Of a stretch of DNA of 64,000 bases, positions 44,797-53,209 are shown piece by piece. Source of the stretch: Candidatus Manganitrophus sp. (GTDB lineage: Bacteria; Nitrospirota; Nitrospiria; SBBL01; Manganitrophaceae); NCBI GenBank assembly GCA_028865235.1, contig CP114561.1, forward strand, positions 3,678,001 through 3,742,000. Reading direction: 5' to 3'. Position 1 is the first letter of the stretch. Each line of letters starts with the position of its first letter. The notes beneath the pieces were generated by a model, which saw only the letters and a list, made by a program, of their open reading frames with translations, had not been told where the DNA came from and ran no database searches. The translations under genes were made by a program, and so were the position numbers.

Positions 44797-46205
44797 ATGT
44801 CGTACGGTCGAAAACCGATTCCTCCCTTTCCCGGGTGGGGCGCGGCGTTGGGGCCGGGGATCGTTTGGATGGCGCTGGCGCAGGGAAGCGGGGAGCTGAT
44901 CTGGTGGCCTTACCTCGTCGCCAAGTACGGCCTCACCTTCCTCGTTCTTCTGATCCCGGCCTGTCTGCTTCAGTATCCACTCACCGTGGAGGTCGGGCGG
45001 TATACGCTGCTCACCGGCGAGACCATCTTCCGCGGGTTTCTCCGGCTTCACCGCGGATTCGGGATCGTTCTCTGGATTCTGATGACCCTCTCCTTCCTCT
45101 GGTTCGGCGCTTTTGCGTCGGCGGGCGGGACGGCGATGGCGGCGCTCACCCACTTTCCCTCCGGCTGGAGTCCGCGCGGCCAGACCCTTTTCTGGGGGTA
45201 TTCCTCCATCGCCATTTTTCTCGTCGCGATGTCTGCTGAGCCGTGTGGTCTACCGCCTGATCGAATGGTTCATGAAAGTGGTGGCGGTCACCACGGTCAC
45301 CGGGCTGCTCTGGGCCTGCCTGCAGCCGGAGGTCTTGCAGACGCCCCCGCGCTTCTTCGCCGGACTCTTTGGAATTGCCGGTCCACCCTGCCGCGTCCCT
45401 GGGATCCCGCCGACGGCACCAAGCTGCTCACGGGCATCACCTTTGCGGGCCTGGGCGGGTTCTGGATCCTTTTCTATTCGTACTGGCTGCGCGATAAGGG
45501 GGGGGAGCGCCATGGCGGCGCACATCGGCCGGATTACCGGCCTGACCGGAAAGGCGGAGACGATCACTTCCGAAGGCTTCTTGCCGCGAAGCTTCGCCGC
45601 AGTCGGCGGCCGAGTGGAAGCAGTGGGAGCGGTATCTCTCCGCCGACGCCCTGATGGGCATTGGCGGCAACCTTGCGACCACGCTGATGACCTGTCTGCT
45701 CGCGTGTGCGCTGCTTTTCCCGAAGGGATTCCTGCCGGAGGACTACGAGCTGGCGGTGGTGCAGAGCCGGTTCTTCGAGGTGAGCTGGGGGCCGGTCGGC
45801 CGGCTCCTGTTCCTGGTGGTGGCGGCGGCCTTTCTCACCGACACCTGGCTCGCCACCGCCGATGGGGTGAGCCGGATGCAGGCCGACATCGTCACGATTT
45901 TGTTCCCCGAACGGAGCAAGCGGTTCACCGTTCGCCAGTGGTATTACATCTTCCTCGGTTTGTTAACGGTGATTACCTCGTTGACGATGCTCCTCGACCA
46001 GCCGGGCCCGCTGATTCTCATCAGCGCCGCGATCGGATTTGCCGGAACGATCATTTTTCCGGTGGCGCTCTATCTCCTCAACCACCGGCTTCTGGCCCCC
46101 CAGCTTCCGGAGTGGGCCCGGCCTTCCAAAGAATCGGCCCGTCGCCTGCTGTTCTGCTTCGTCGCCTATTTCGGTCTGGCGGTTGTTTATCTCTGGATCG
46201 GCTAG
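44797..46205 (+). CDS. Nramp-related divalent metal transporter homologue, frameshifted
   Basis: ATG 44797 behind CGGAGGTCC. About 11 hydrophobic helices: GPGIVWMALAQGSGELIWWP, FLVLLIPACLLQYPLTVEVGRYTLLTGE, FLVVAAAFLTDTWLATADGVSRM, IGFAGTIIFPVALYLLNHRLL. The overall layout is Nramp-like, but the first-helix metal motif DPGN is replaced by GSGE and I cannot find the MPH motif of helix 6. Frames change near 45230, 45390, 45500 and 45600, with coherent protein on each side, so sequence error is likely. Transport of a metal is inferred from the family; the altered site means the ion may differ. Confidence 0.75.
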
Positions 46206-46295
46206 AAACAGAATTTTATTCCCCCCTTGAACTTTTTTTCGCCAAATATTATTGTTGCTCGGTGGTCTTTTCATGAAAGGGATAAAGAGGTTATG

Positions 46296-47276
46296 ATGAA
46301 TGTACATAAATTTCGGAGAACCATTCAAAGGGGAGTCGTCTCTATTCTGGTCATTTGGTCTGCGGCGGTTTATTTTTCGGCGAGCGCGGAAGCGGCCGCA
46401 GTCCGGGGATCGGTCCGGATCGGCTCGGATGCGGGTGAGGGAGCGGTGGTTTATCTAAAGGACACCCGGCCGAAGCCGGCTCCCGTGCCGCCGGGAGAAG
46501 CGACGATCCAACAGGAAAATATCGAATTCAAACCCGCTTTTACCGTTGTATCGGTCGGTTCGACCATCCTCTTTGAGAACCAAGACAATGAGATGCACAA
46601 TGTTCATTCGACGACTCCCGGCAACCGTTTCGATATCGGGGCGCATAATAAGGGGGATATCAAAACAGTCATCTTCGAGAAGCCGGGCGCGGTGACGCTC
46701 CGGTGCAAGATCCACACGCAGATGCGCGGCATGGTTTTCGTGGCCCCTTCGCAGTACTATGCGGTGGTCGGAAAGGACGGAAAGTATGATCTCCCGAAGG
46801 TGCCGGCCGGCACTTACCAGATGGAGGTGTGGCATCCCCGAATGACCCCCGAAGAGATCAAAGCGGGAAGCCGGTCGATTACGGTCGGAACGGACCCCGT
46901 TTCGGCAGACATTACGTTGACCAGCAAGGCGCCGAAAGAGGCAAACCTGACCGACGTTCCTAATCGGGACTGGATGGAAGTGCTGAACGAAATGGGCACT
47001 TCGCTCGACCAGGCGATCGTGAAATGGAAAGAGGGAAAGAGAGCCGGGGCGCTGACAAAAGTGATGACGACCCATTCGCGTGTTTACGGAGAGACGGGGC
47101 TGCGGAATGCGATCTCTCAAAAGCTGGGAAAGAACCAGGCCGAAGCGTACGACACTCGGTTTAACGAGCTGGTCAAACAGGTTCAAAAGGACGGCCCGGC
47201 GGTGGAAACGGCGCTCCGGTCGGAGAAAGAGAAGCTCCTCTCCGAATTGAAGAAAGATATTCAGAAGATGAAGTAG
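46296..47276 (+). CDS. Cupredoxin-like secreted protein with C-terminal helical domain
   Basis: ATG 46296 (AAAGAGGTTATG spacing favours it over the ATG three bases earlier). Signal peptide SILVIWSAAVYFSASAEAAA. The blue-copper-like domain mirrors the gene at 44073: VGSTILFENQDNEMHNVHSTTPG and TLRCKIHTQMRGMVFV (His, Cys-x-x-His, Met). After GVPAGTYQMEVWHP-like segment it has an extra ~100-residue charged helical domain (EVLNEMGTSLDQAIVKWKEGKR ... LLSELKKDIQKMK) absent from the other copy. Periplasmic redox or metal-binding role is inferred. Confidence 0.87.
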   Translation: MNVHKFRRTIQRGVVSILVIWSAAVYFSASAEAAAVRGSVRIGSDAGEGAVVYLKDTRPKPAPVPPGEATIQQENIEFKPAFTVVSVGSTILFENQDNEMHNVHSTTPGNRFDIGAHNKGDIKTVIFEKPGAVTLRCKIHTQMRGMVFVAPSQYYAVVGKDGKYDLPKVPAGTYQMEVWHPRMTPEEIKAGSRSITVGTDPVSADITLTSKAPKEANLTDVPNRDWMEVLNEMGTSLDQAIVKWKEGKRAGALTKVMTTHSRVYGETGLRNAISQKLGKNQAEAYDTRFNELVKQVQKDGPAVETALRSEKEKLLSELKKDIQKMK

Positions 47277-47301
47277 CTGCGGAAGCGGAATGTAGACGGT
47301 A

Positions 47302-47372
47302 GAAGTCAGAATAGAGGAGACAGAAGTCAGAGAGAAAAGGAAGGATTTCTATTCTGAATTCTGTCTTCTGAA
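47302..47372. repeat. Intergenic degenerate repeat with inverted symmetry
   Basis: AGTCAGAATAGAG, GACAGAAGTCAG on the left and TTCTATTCTGAATTCTGTCTTCTGAATG on the right are approximate inverted copies. The unit CAGAAGTCAGAATTCAG-like pattern suggests a dispersed low-complexity intergenic element. Confidence 0.5.
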
Positions 47373-47388
47373 TGCTGTGGAGGTGATA

Positions 47389-48294
47389 ATGCGTGTCTTT
47401 GTCACGGGTGGATCGGGGTATATCGGAAATGCGGTGGTGGCGGCGCTCCGGCGGGCGGGGCATGCCGTGACGGCGCTGGTTCGCACGCCGGAGAAGGCCA
47501 GACTCGTCGAACGTTTTGGGGCAAAAGCGGTGGAAGGGGATATCAAAAAGCCCGGTCCCTTGATTCCGTTGACCGCGGAGGTCGACGCCATCGTCCACAC
47601 GGCGGCGGAGATGTCTCCAGACGGCGGGAAGATCGATCAGCAGTGGGTCTCGGCGGTGCTCGACCCTCTCTCCCAGTCGAAAGGACGAAGCCGCTTCATC
47701 TATACCAGCGGGGTTTGGGTTTTGGGCAATACCGCCGGGTTTGTCGACGAGAACGCGTCCACCGAAAATACGGCTCCGATTGTCGCGTGGCGTCCCGCGG
47801 TGGAGCAGATGGTCTTGGAGTCGGCCGGGCGGGGGGTCACCCCCTGCATCATTCGCCCCGCTCTTGTCTACGGCGGCGCCGGCGGGATCCTGGCGATGTT
47901 GATGGCCTCGGCCGAGAAGGAGAAGGCGGTCCGGATCGTCGGAGAGGGCCGGAATCATTGGACGCTGGTCCACGTCGATGATCTGGCCGATCTGTATGTC
48001 CGCTGCGTCGAGCGGACCCCTGCGGGACAGGTCTTCAATGCCACCGACAGCTCCCGGCTGACGCTCCGCGCGATTGCCGAGGCGCTCAGCACCGCGGCCG
48101 GTTGCTACGGCAAGGTCAACACGACCACACTCGAAGAGGCCAGAAAACAGATGGGGCCCTTTGCCGATGCGCTGGCATTGGATCAGCAGGTCTCGGGGGC
48201 CTTGGCCCAACAGCTGCTCGGATGGGAGCCGCGGCACCGCTCGCTCGTCGGCGAGGCCGACGCGCTCTATCGGGCGTTTAAGGCCGGGGGATAA
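47389..48294 (+). CDS. NAD(P)-dependent epimerase/dehydratase-like SDR
   Basis: 301 residues, extended-SDR type. Cofactor loop VTGGSGYIGNAVVAAL at the N-terminus, acidic/binding stretch (VEGDIKKPG), AEVDAIVHTAAEM, YTSGVWVLGN in place of the usual Tyr-x-x-x-Lys, and VHVDDLADLYVRCVE. The altered active-site segment is common in NmrA/atypical SDRs. ATG 47389 behind GGAGGTGATA. Substrate unknown; the following MBL gene is 30 bases downstream, suggesting an operon. Confidence 0.85.
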   Translation: MRVFVTGGSGYIGNAVVAALRRAGHAVTALVRTPEKARLVERFGAKAVEGDIKKPGPLIPLTAEVDAIVHTAAEMSPDGGKIDQQWVSAVLDPLSQSKGRSRFIYTSGVWVLGNTAGFVDENASTENTAPIVAWRPAVEQMVLESAGRGVTPCIIRPALVYGGAGGILAMLMASAEKEKAVRIVGEGRNHWTLVHVDDLADLYVRCVERTPAGQVFNATDSSRLTLRAIAEALSTAAGCYGKVNTTTLEEARKQMGPFADALALDQQVSGALAQQLLGWEPRHRSLVGEADALYRAFKAGG

Positions 48295-48324
48295 CGGGGG
48301 AAGAAGCGGAGGCGATTCGACATC

Positions 48325-49359
48325 ATGAAGCCTCTCTTTCATCCCCGCCTGATCCACGACCCCTTCGGTGATCCCGGGCTTTACGTATCGCTGCTCTTCG
48401 AGCGGCGGGGGCTTCTCTTCGACATGGGAGATCTCCGGCCTCTCTCCGCGCGTCAGCTCCTCAAGACGAGCCATGCCTTCATTACCCACGCCCACATGGA
48501 CCATTTCATCGGCTTCGACCAGATGCTCCGGATCTGTCTCGGCCGGGAGAAGGAACTGCATCTCTTCGGGCCGCCGCAGATCACCGATCAAGTGGCCCAT
48601 AAACTTTCCGCTTATACCTGGAACCTGGTTGAGAACTACCACGCCGATTTCCACGTCGTCGTCACCGAAGTCGGCGAGCAGGAATTGAAGACCACCCGCT
48701 TCCGCACCCGCAGTGCCTTCCGGCGAGAGGAGAGCAGGGTCGTTCCTTTCTCGGACGGCTTGTTGCTGGATGAGCCGGCGTTCCGGGTCCGATGTATCCC
48801 TCTCGACCACAAGATTCCTTCCCTCGGCTACACGCTTGAAGAGAAAGTCCACATCAACATCTTAAAAACCCGGTTGGAAGAACAGGGCCTTCCGATCGGG
48901 CCGTGGCTTAAGGAGTTGAAGGAGGCGGTCCTGCGCCAGGAGCCGGAGGAGACTCCCTTTCGAATTTGGTGGAAAGTGGAGGGAAAAATCGAAGCGCGCG
49001 TCGTCCCGCTCGGAGATCTCAAACGGGAGATCATTCGAGTCGTCCCTGGACAGAAGATCACTTACGTGACCGATGTGGTTTACCATCCGGAGAACGCCCG
49101 AAAGATCATCGATCTTGCCCGTGGATCGGATGTTCTCTTCATTGAGTCATCCTTCCTTAAAGAAGACGGCGCACGCGCGGCAGGGAAATATCACCTTACC
49201 ACGGAACAGGCCGGCCGCCTCGCCCGTGAAGCAGGGGTGAAGGAGGTGATTCCATTTCACTTCTCGGCAAAGTATAACGGCGAAGGAGCGCAACTTTTTA
49301 AGGAGGTAGAGGCGGCGTTCAGGGGAGGGCGTTCGTTCGGAGGCACCGGTCTCGAATGA
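48325..49359 (+). CDS. RNase Z-like metallo-beta-lactamase-fold protein
   Basis: 344 residues. The metal motif is THAHMDHFIGFDQ (HxHxDH), with a later His in IPLDHKIPSLGY, Asp in VTDVVYHPEN and His in VIPFHFSAKY. The layout matches the RNase Z/ElaC branch of the superfamily, which processes tRNA 3' ends, but there is an insertion (48.7-49.0 kb) relative to classical RNase Z. It could equally be a phosphodiesterase. Intact. Second gene after the SDR. Confidence 0.85.
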   Translation: MKPLFHPRLIHDPFGDPGLYVSLLFERRGLLFDMGDLRPLSARQLLKTSHAFITHAHMDHFIGFDQMLRICLGREKELHLFGPPQITDQVAHKLSAYTWNLVENYHADFHVVVTEVGEQELKTTRFRTRSAFRREESRVVPFSDGLLLDEPAFRVRCIPLDHKIPSLGYTLEEKVHINILKTRLEEQGLPIGPWLKELKEAVLRQEPEETPFRIWWKVEGKIEARVVPLGDLKREIIRVVPGQKITYVTDVVYHPENARKIIDLARGSDVLFIESSFLKEDGARAAGKYHLTTEQAGRLAREAGVKEVIPFHFSAKYNGEGAQLFKEVEAAFRGGRSFGGTGLE

Positions 49360-49362
49360 AGA

Positions 49363-49392
49363 TTGACACGCGTTGCGTGGAAGTTTTAGAAT
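49363..49392 (+). promoter_or_regulatory. Promoter of the ABM-domain gene
   Basis: TTGACA (49363-49368), 18-base spacer, TAGAAT (49387-49392), 46 bases before the start codon. Confidence 0.6.
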
Positions 49393-49438
49393 CGGCCCGA
49401 TTCTTTTGTGCGACAGCGACAACCAAAAGGGGGAGAGC

Positions 49439-49759
49439 ATGCCGGAACTGACCGTGGTGGTAAGCGCGAAAGCGAAACCGGGAAAAGAGGCCGAACTGGA
49501 GAAGGCGTGGCGGGCAATCATCGCTCCGACGCATCACGAGGCGGGTTGCCTGAAATATGTCCTCCATCGCGCGGTCGATGATCCGGGGTTCCTGATTTCA
49601 ATCGAGCGCTGGGGATCGAAGGAGGCGATCGATCAACATTTCGCCACGCCGCACGTTCAGGCGCTTCTAAGTCGTGTCCCAGATCTGGTGGCCGGCGCTC
49701 CTGAGGTGAGGGTCTTCGAAGCACTCCCAGAGGGGCCGTCCAACAAAGGAAAGCTGTAA
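49439..49759 (+). CDS. ABM-domain (antibiotic biosynthesis monooxygenase-like) protein
   Basis: 106 residues: TVVVSAKAKPGKEAELEKAW, HHEAGCLKYVLHRAVDD, FLISIERWGSKEAIDQHF and a terminal VFEAL strand give the dimeric ferredoxin-like ABM fold. Such proteins are small cofactor-free oxygenases or quinone-handling enzymes. ATG 49439 behind GGGGGAGAGC. Its stop directly abuts the stop of the convergent nuclease gene. Confidence 0.88.
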   Translation: MPELTVVVSAKAKPGKEAELEKAWRAIIAPTHHEAGCLKYVLHRAVDDPGFLISIERWGSKEAIDQHFATPHVQALLSRVPDLVAGAPEVRVFEALPEGPSNKGKL

Positions 49760-50723
49760 TCAACCTTGTTGCCGCTGCCATCCCGCTTCAACGAAGAGGG
49801 GGACAAACTCCGCCGGAATGAAGAGCCGGTCTTCCATGTTTGGAACGGTATAGTAATTCTGCGGTCGGATCAGCGTATTGTCGCTCTTGCTCAAATCGAT
49901 GACCCAACGGTCGGGCGGGCGGCGCTGCGAGAGAAAGCGGATTTCAAACGGAAAGAGACGGAGCGGGTTTTGCGCGTCGAAGAGGCCGGTCTTTTTCTTC
50001 CGGGCGCTTCGGACCCACTTTCGGGCATCGGAAAGGGTTTTCTCCTTTTTCGCGAGCTCGGCCGCCTTGCCGGGAGGGATGACCGCTTTGGTCGGCGAGT
50101 CCTGCCGACGGAAGGGGTTGATGTTCGGCCAGATGAAATAGGGGCTGATCTGTCCCGTCTTCAGAAGCCGCTCGTTGTAGGAGATCGGCCTCCGCTTCAG
50201 TTTAGTCTCCGAGGGTTGAAGCCGGTTGACGAAAGCGAGAAGCCGGCCGTACCGGTCCATCACCTCATGGGCAAAGGAGAGGAGAAATCGAAACGTCTCT
50301 TCGGTTTGGTTGAGGGCGGCGATGTCGTTGCGGACCTCTTCTTCAAGCGCCCGCTCTGCGTTAGAGGCATGCTGGTGGTGATTCAGCGCGGCTCCCGGTC
50401 CGGTTTTCCCCTTCAAATAAGCGACGAGGCCGGGGAGCAATCCCGGACGAAAGGGGGGAAGGCCCGGATCGAAGGGGTCGATCAGGAACTGCTCCCAGAG
50501 CGGATCGGAGAGGCCGATAAAGCGCCGATTCCGGGGGGGTGAAGCTGATCTCGGGGGCATCGACCCCCAAGAAGCGGACGCCGAGGTTGCCGATCGGGCG
50601 GAGCTGAAAGGTGTCGCCGTCATGGACCTGCTGCCGAACGCTCCCGGTCACCCCGCTCCGGAAGCCGAGCCCCGCATAACCGACCGTCAGTCCCGTTTTA
50701 AGCTGTTCAATCGCATTGGCCAT
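49760..50723 (-). CDS. Staphylococcal-nuclease-like protein with long C-terminal domain, frameshifted
   Basis: Start ATG 50723 behind GGAGGAGACG. The SNase core has VRQQVHDGDTFQLRP, then the catalytic Arg and Glu in VRFLGVDAPEIS, and the second Arg in DRYGRLLAFV, so all three catalytic residues are present. One slip near 50540 (CCCCCCGG) separates ISFTPP from NRRFIGLSDPLWEQF. After residue ~190 a ~130-residue region (SYNERLLKTGQISPYFIWPN ... DRLFIPAEFVPLFVEAGW) is not part of the usual fold; the final part recalls the wrapping of a membrane- or DNA-binding domain but I cannot name it. No signal peptide. Divergent from the CARF gene, 87 bases apart. Confidence 0.8.
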
Positions 50724-50810
50724 CGTCTCCTCCATGATGAGTCAATCAAACGCCAAGTCGCACCTTAATCGAACTGAGATTCTTTTGTCAATGTCACCCG
50801 GAGAGAAGCG

Positions 50811-52060
50811 ATGTCGCAATCATCGGTGAAGGCACTTCTTGTTTCGGCGGGAGGAGATCTCGCGCCGACGATCTTCGTCGTCAACCGGTTGCGGCCGGAG
50901 GCGCTCTGCTTCTTCGTCGCCGAAGCGCAGCAAGGGGGGATCGACCGAGAGATTATTCCGAAGATCGAACAACCCCCCGGCAATGGGATCAGATCGTCAT
51001 CCCCGACCCCGAAGATCTGCAGCAGTGTTGCCGCTTGCTGCTTCGGGATCTCCCCGGACTGGTCTCCCGCTGGGGGATAGAGCCTTCTCAACTGACGATT
51101 GATTATTCCGGGGGGACCAAGACGATGGCGGCGGCCCTGGCCCTCTGCGCGGCGGAGCTCTCCTCTTCCTTCCACGTGGTCGTCTCCAAGGAGCAGGCGA
51201 AAGGAGGGACGGAGGCGGCCATTGGCGTGGAAACGCGCGCTGTCTATCAAGGGAACCCGTGGGATGAATTGGCGGCGAGCGGTCGGCGCGAAGCGGCCGC
51301 CGCCTTCAACCAGGCCCGGTATCGGGAGGCGGCCGATCTTTTTCGAAAGATTGAGAAGCGGGTCAGCGGCGGCGCCAAGCCGCTCTATAAAAGCCTGGCG
51401 GATCTATCGGAGGGATATGCCTTCTGGGATGCCTTCGACTACCGGGAGGGGTGGAATCGGCTTCAGTCGGCAAATAAGGGGCTGGAGATGGCGGCCCTCT
51501 TTGGCGGGCCGCCCGGGTTGAAGGAGGTGGTCGCGCGGCTGAAAGAAAACCTATCATTCCTCGAGAAGCTGGTGATGGGAACCAAAGAGATCAAGCCGGA
51601 GCTCTTTCTCGATCTTCTCGCCAATGCCCAGCATCGCGCCCATACCGAGAAGAAATATGAGGAGGCCACCGTCCGCCTTCTGCGCGCGCTGGAAGTTTTG
51701 GCGCAGGCGCGGTTAGCGGAGAGAGGATTTCAATTCGACCGGATTGATCCTGATCGGCTTCCTGCTTCCTTGAAGACCGATTTCATTCAAAAGTATACGA
51801 GCCCGCTCGATGGGCGGATCAAGCCGGACCTGCTCGGGGATTACCGGCTACTGAAGGAGATCGGTGATCCGCTCGGAATCGCCTTCGATCAACAGTGGAG
51901 TACATTCAAAATCCCGCTGGAGGCAAGAGAGCGGTCGATCTTAGGGCACGGCTTCACGCCGATGCCGCCCGATCGTTATCAGCAACTCTGGGAGCTGGCC
52001 CTGAAGATATCGGGGACGCCCCCGGAAAAGAGGTTTCACTTTCCAAAGATGGAATTTTAA
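50811..52060 (+). CDS. CARF-HEPN protein of the TIGR02710 type (Csm6-like), frameshifted
   Basis: ATG 50811. N-terminus SQSSVKALLVS begins the Rossmann-like CARF domain; after a C-run slip (50976-50981) the frame reads QWDQIVIPDPEDLQQCCRLL. The family signature is in LTIDYSGGTKTMAAALALCA (ligand-binding loop), then FHVVVSKEQAKGG. Residues ~165-415 are helical, TPR-like at first (NQARYREAADLFRKIEKR), and end with ARERSILGHGFTP, an R-x4-H motif as in HEPN ribonucleases. Such proteins in type III CRISPR systems sense cyclic oligoadenylate and cut RNA. No cas genes or repeats occur in the window, so this is a stand-alone copy. Confidence 0.8.
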
Positions 52061-52408
52061 ATGCGAAGACAGAAGGAAGCCGATTCGGGGCGATCCTTTG
52101 GGTAAAGAATACCGGCCTCCGAAAGCGGCGAAGCCATCGGTGTCTCATCATCAGCCTGATCCCCATCTTTATGGACATCCTGTTTTCTGCACTCTAATCA
52201 TCCCCTAATGGAATGACAAAAAATGTCATCCGGACCCGCCGGCATGGACATTCTACGGAACAAAAGGAATCATTTTGTGAGTTCTCAGGACCTAAGTCCT
52301 TTAAGATAAAGGGAAAATAATTTCTCGGCGAATGGCACATAACCTGCTACTACTGAAGAGATCGGAGGATGGAAAGAAGATCGTTTTCTTCAGTAACAGG
52401 AGGCAATC
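52061..52408. other. Intergenic region upstream of the pilin gene
   Basis: 348 bases. The second half is AT-richer and ends with the sigma-54-type promoter and the ribosome-binding site AGGAGG of the pilin. The first half may hold remnants of a reading frame downstream of the CARF gene (antisense MSIKMGIRLMMRHRWLRR-like), which I do not consider real. Confidence 0.6.
52333..52348 (+). promoter_or_regulatory. Sigma-54-type promoter
   Basis: TGGCAC-ATAAC-CTGCT: the -24 element is perfect, the -12 element has one mismatch (CTGCT for TTGCT), and the GG/GC spacing is correct. Start of transcription expected near 52360, 49 bases before the pilin ATG. Pilin genes are classically sigma-54/PilR controlled. 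Confidence 0.75.
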
Positions 52409-52807
52409 ATGGTCCGGCGAATCAAAGGCCAAAGAGGGTTCACATTGATTGAGTTAATGATCGTGGTCGCCATTGTCGGCATCTTGGCGGCGATTGCCAT
52501 CCCTAATTTTCTAAATTATCAGGCCAAATCTCAACAGGCCGAGGTCCGGACCGGTTTGGCCGCCATCTACACTGGAATGATGGTTCACTACGGGGCAGTT
52601 GATAACGGTTATGCAAGTGCAACGCTGTCGTCGATCGACTTTACGATGTCAGGAACACAACGGTATTCTTACTCCCTCTCTAACCTAACAACGGCGACTT
52701 TCCTGGCGACGGGACGAGGAATCTCGGGTCGGATAAATGGAGATGTCTGGACGATCGATCAGAGCAAAAACATAAACGACGTCAACCCGGGCTCGTTTTC
52801 TTCATAA
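52409..52807 (+). CDS. Type IV pilin / pseudopilin (PilA-like)
   Basis: 132 residues. Prepilin peptidase site after Gly10: [19 protein letters not shown], with Glu5 of the mature chain, followed by the hydrophobic assembly helix [14 protein letters not shown]. The C-terminal globular part is short and Ser/Thr/Asn-rich, without the usual Cys pair. ATG 52409 behind AGGAGGCAATC. It stands alone, with no assembly genes adjacent, downstream of a sigma-54-type promoter. Confidence 0.92.
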   Translation: MVRRIKGQRGFTLIELMIVVAIVGILAAIAIPNFLNYQAKSQQAEVRTGLAAIYTGMMVHYGAVDNGYASATLSSIDFTMSGTQRYSYSLSNLTTATFLATGRGISGRINGDVWTIDQSKNINDVNPGSFSS

Positions 52808-53209
52808 CCGACAGATTGTAGGAGATTTCTCCAGATTTCTTCCCCTGCCGCGCGGATCGTCCTCCAAATTCTACGATCATCACCCCATATGCGACCCAAA
52901 GAACCGGAATGGTTCTCTTTATTAGAAGAGAAGTGATCGGAAGCCCGCCTTTCTCATCCCGAATGCCCCCTCATTTGTGAAGTTCAAATAAGCCTGCATT
53001 CAAATGCAATTTTCTTGCAAAGGATCTATTTTTTCCAGGGTTATTTGTCTTACGTTCATGGGAAAAAAGGAAAGCAGACGCTACATGAGAACCTCGGCAT
53101 GGGAGGATTTGTTCTGGTAGCAGATCGGCCTTGTTCTTGCTCTCAGTAATAGAGAGATGGAATTCTTCTGCCCAGTTTATTCTGCCCGGGGAGGTCGATT
53201 CGCAGGGAG
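52808..53209. other. Intergenic region upstream of the oxidase operon
   Basis: 402 bases, no coding frame or RNA fold that I can identify. It contains a small palindrome TGCATTCAAATGCA (52995-53008) and AT-rich stretches; an oxygen-responsive promoter would be expected here but I see no clear FNR site. Confidence 0.5.

Noticed and set aside
47173..48852. 559-codon open frame on the minus strand
   Set aside because: It crosses three well-supported plus-strand genes and has no domain.
52995..53008. TGCATTCAAATGCA palindrome as an FNR-type site for the oxidase
   Set aside because: Does not fit TTGAT-N4-ATCAA and lies ~200 bases from the gene.
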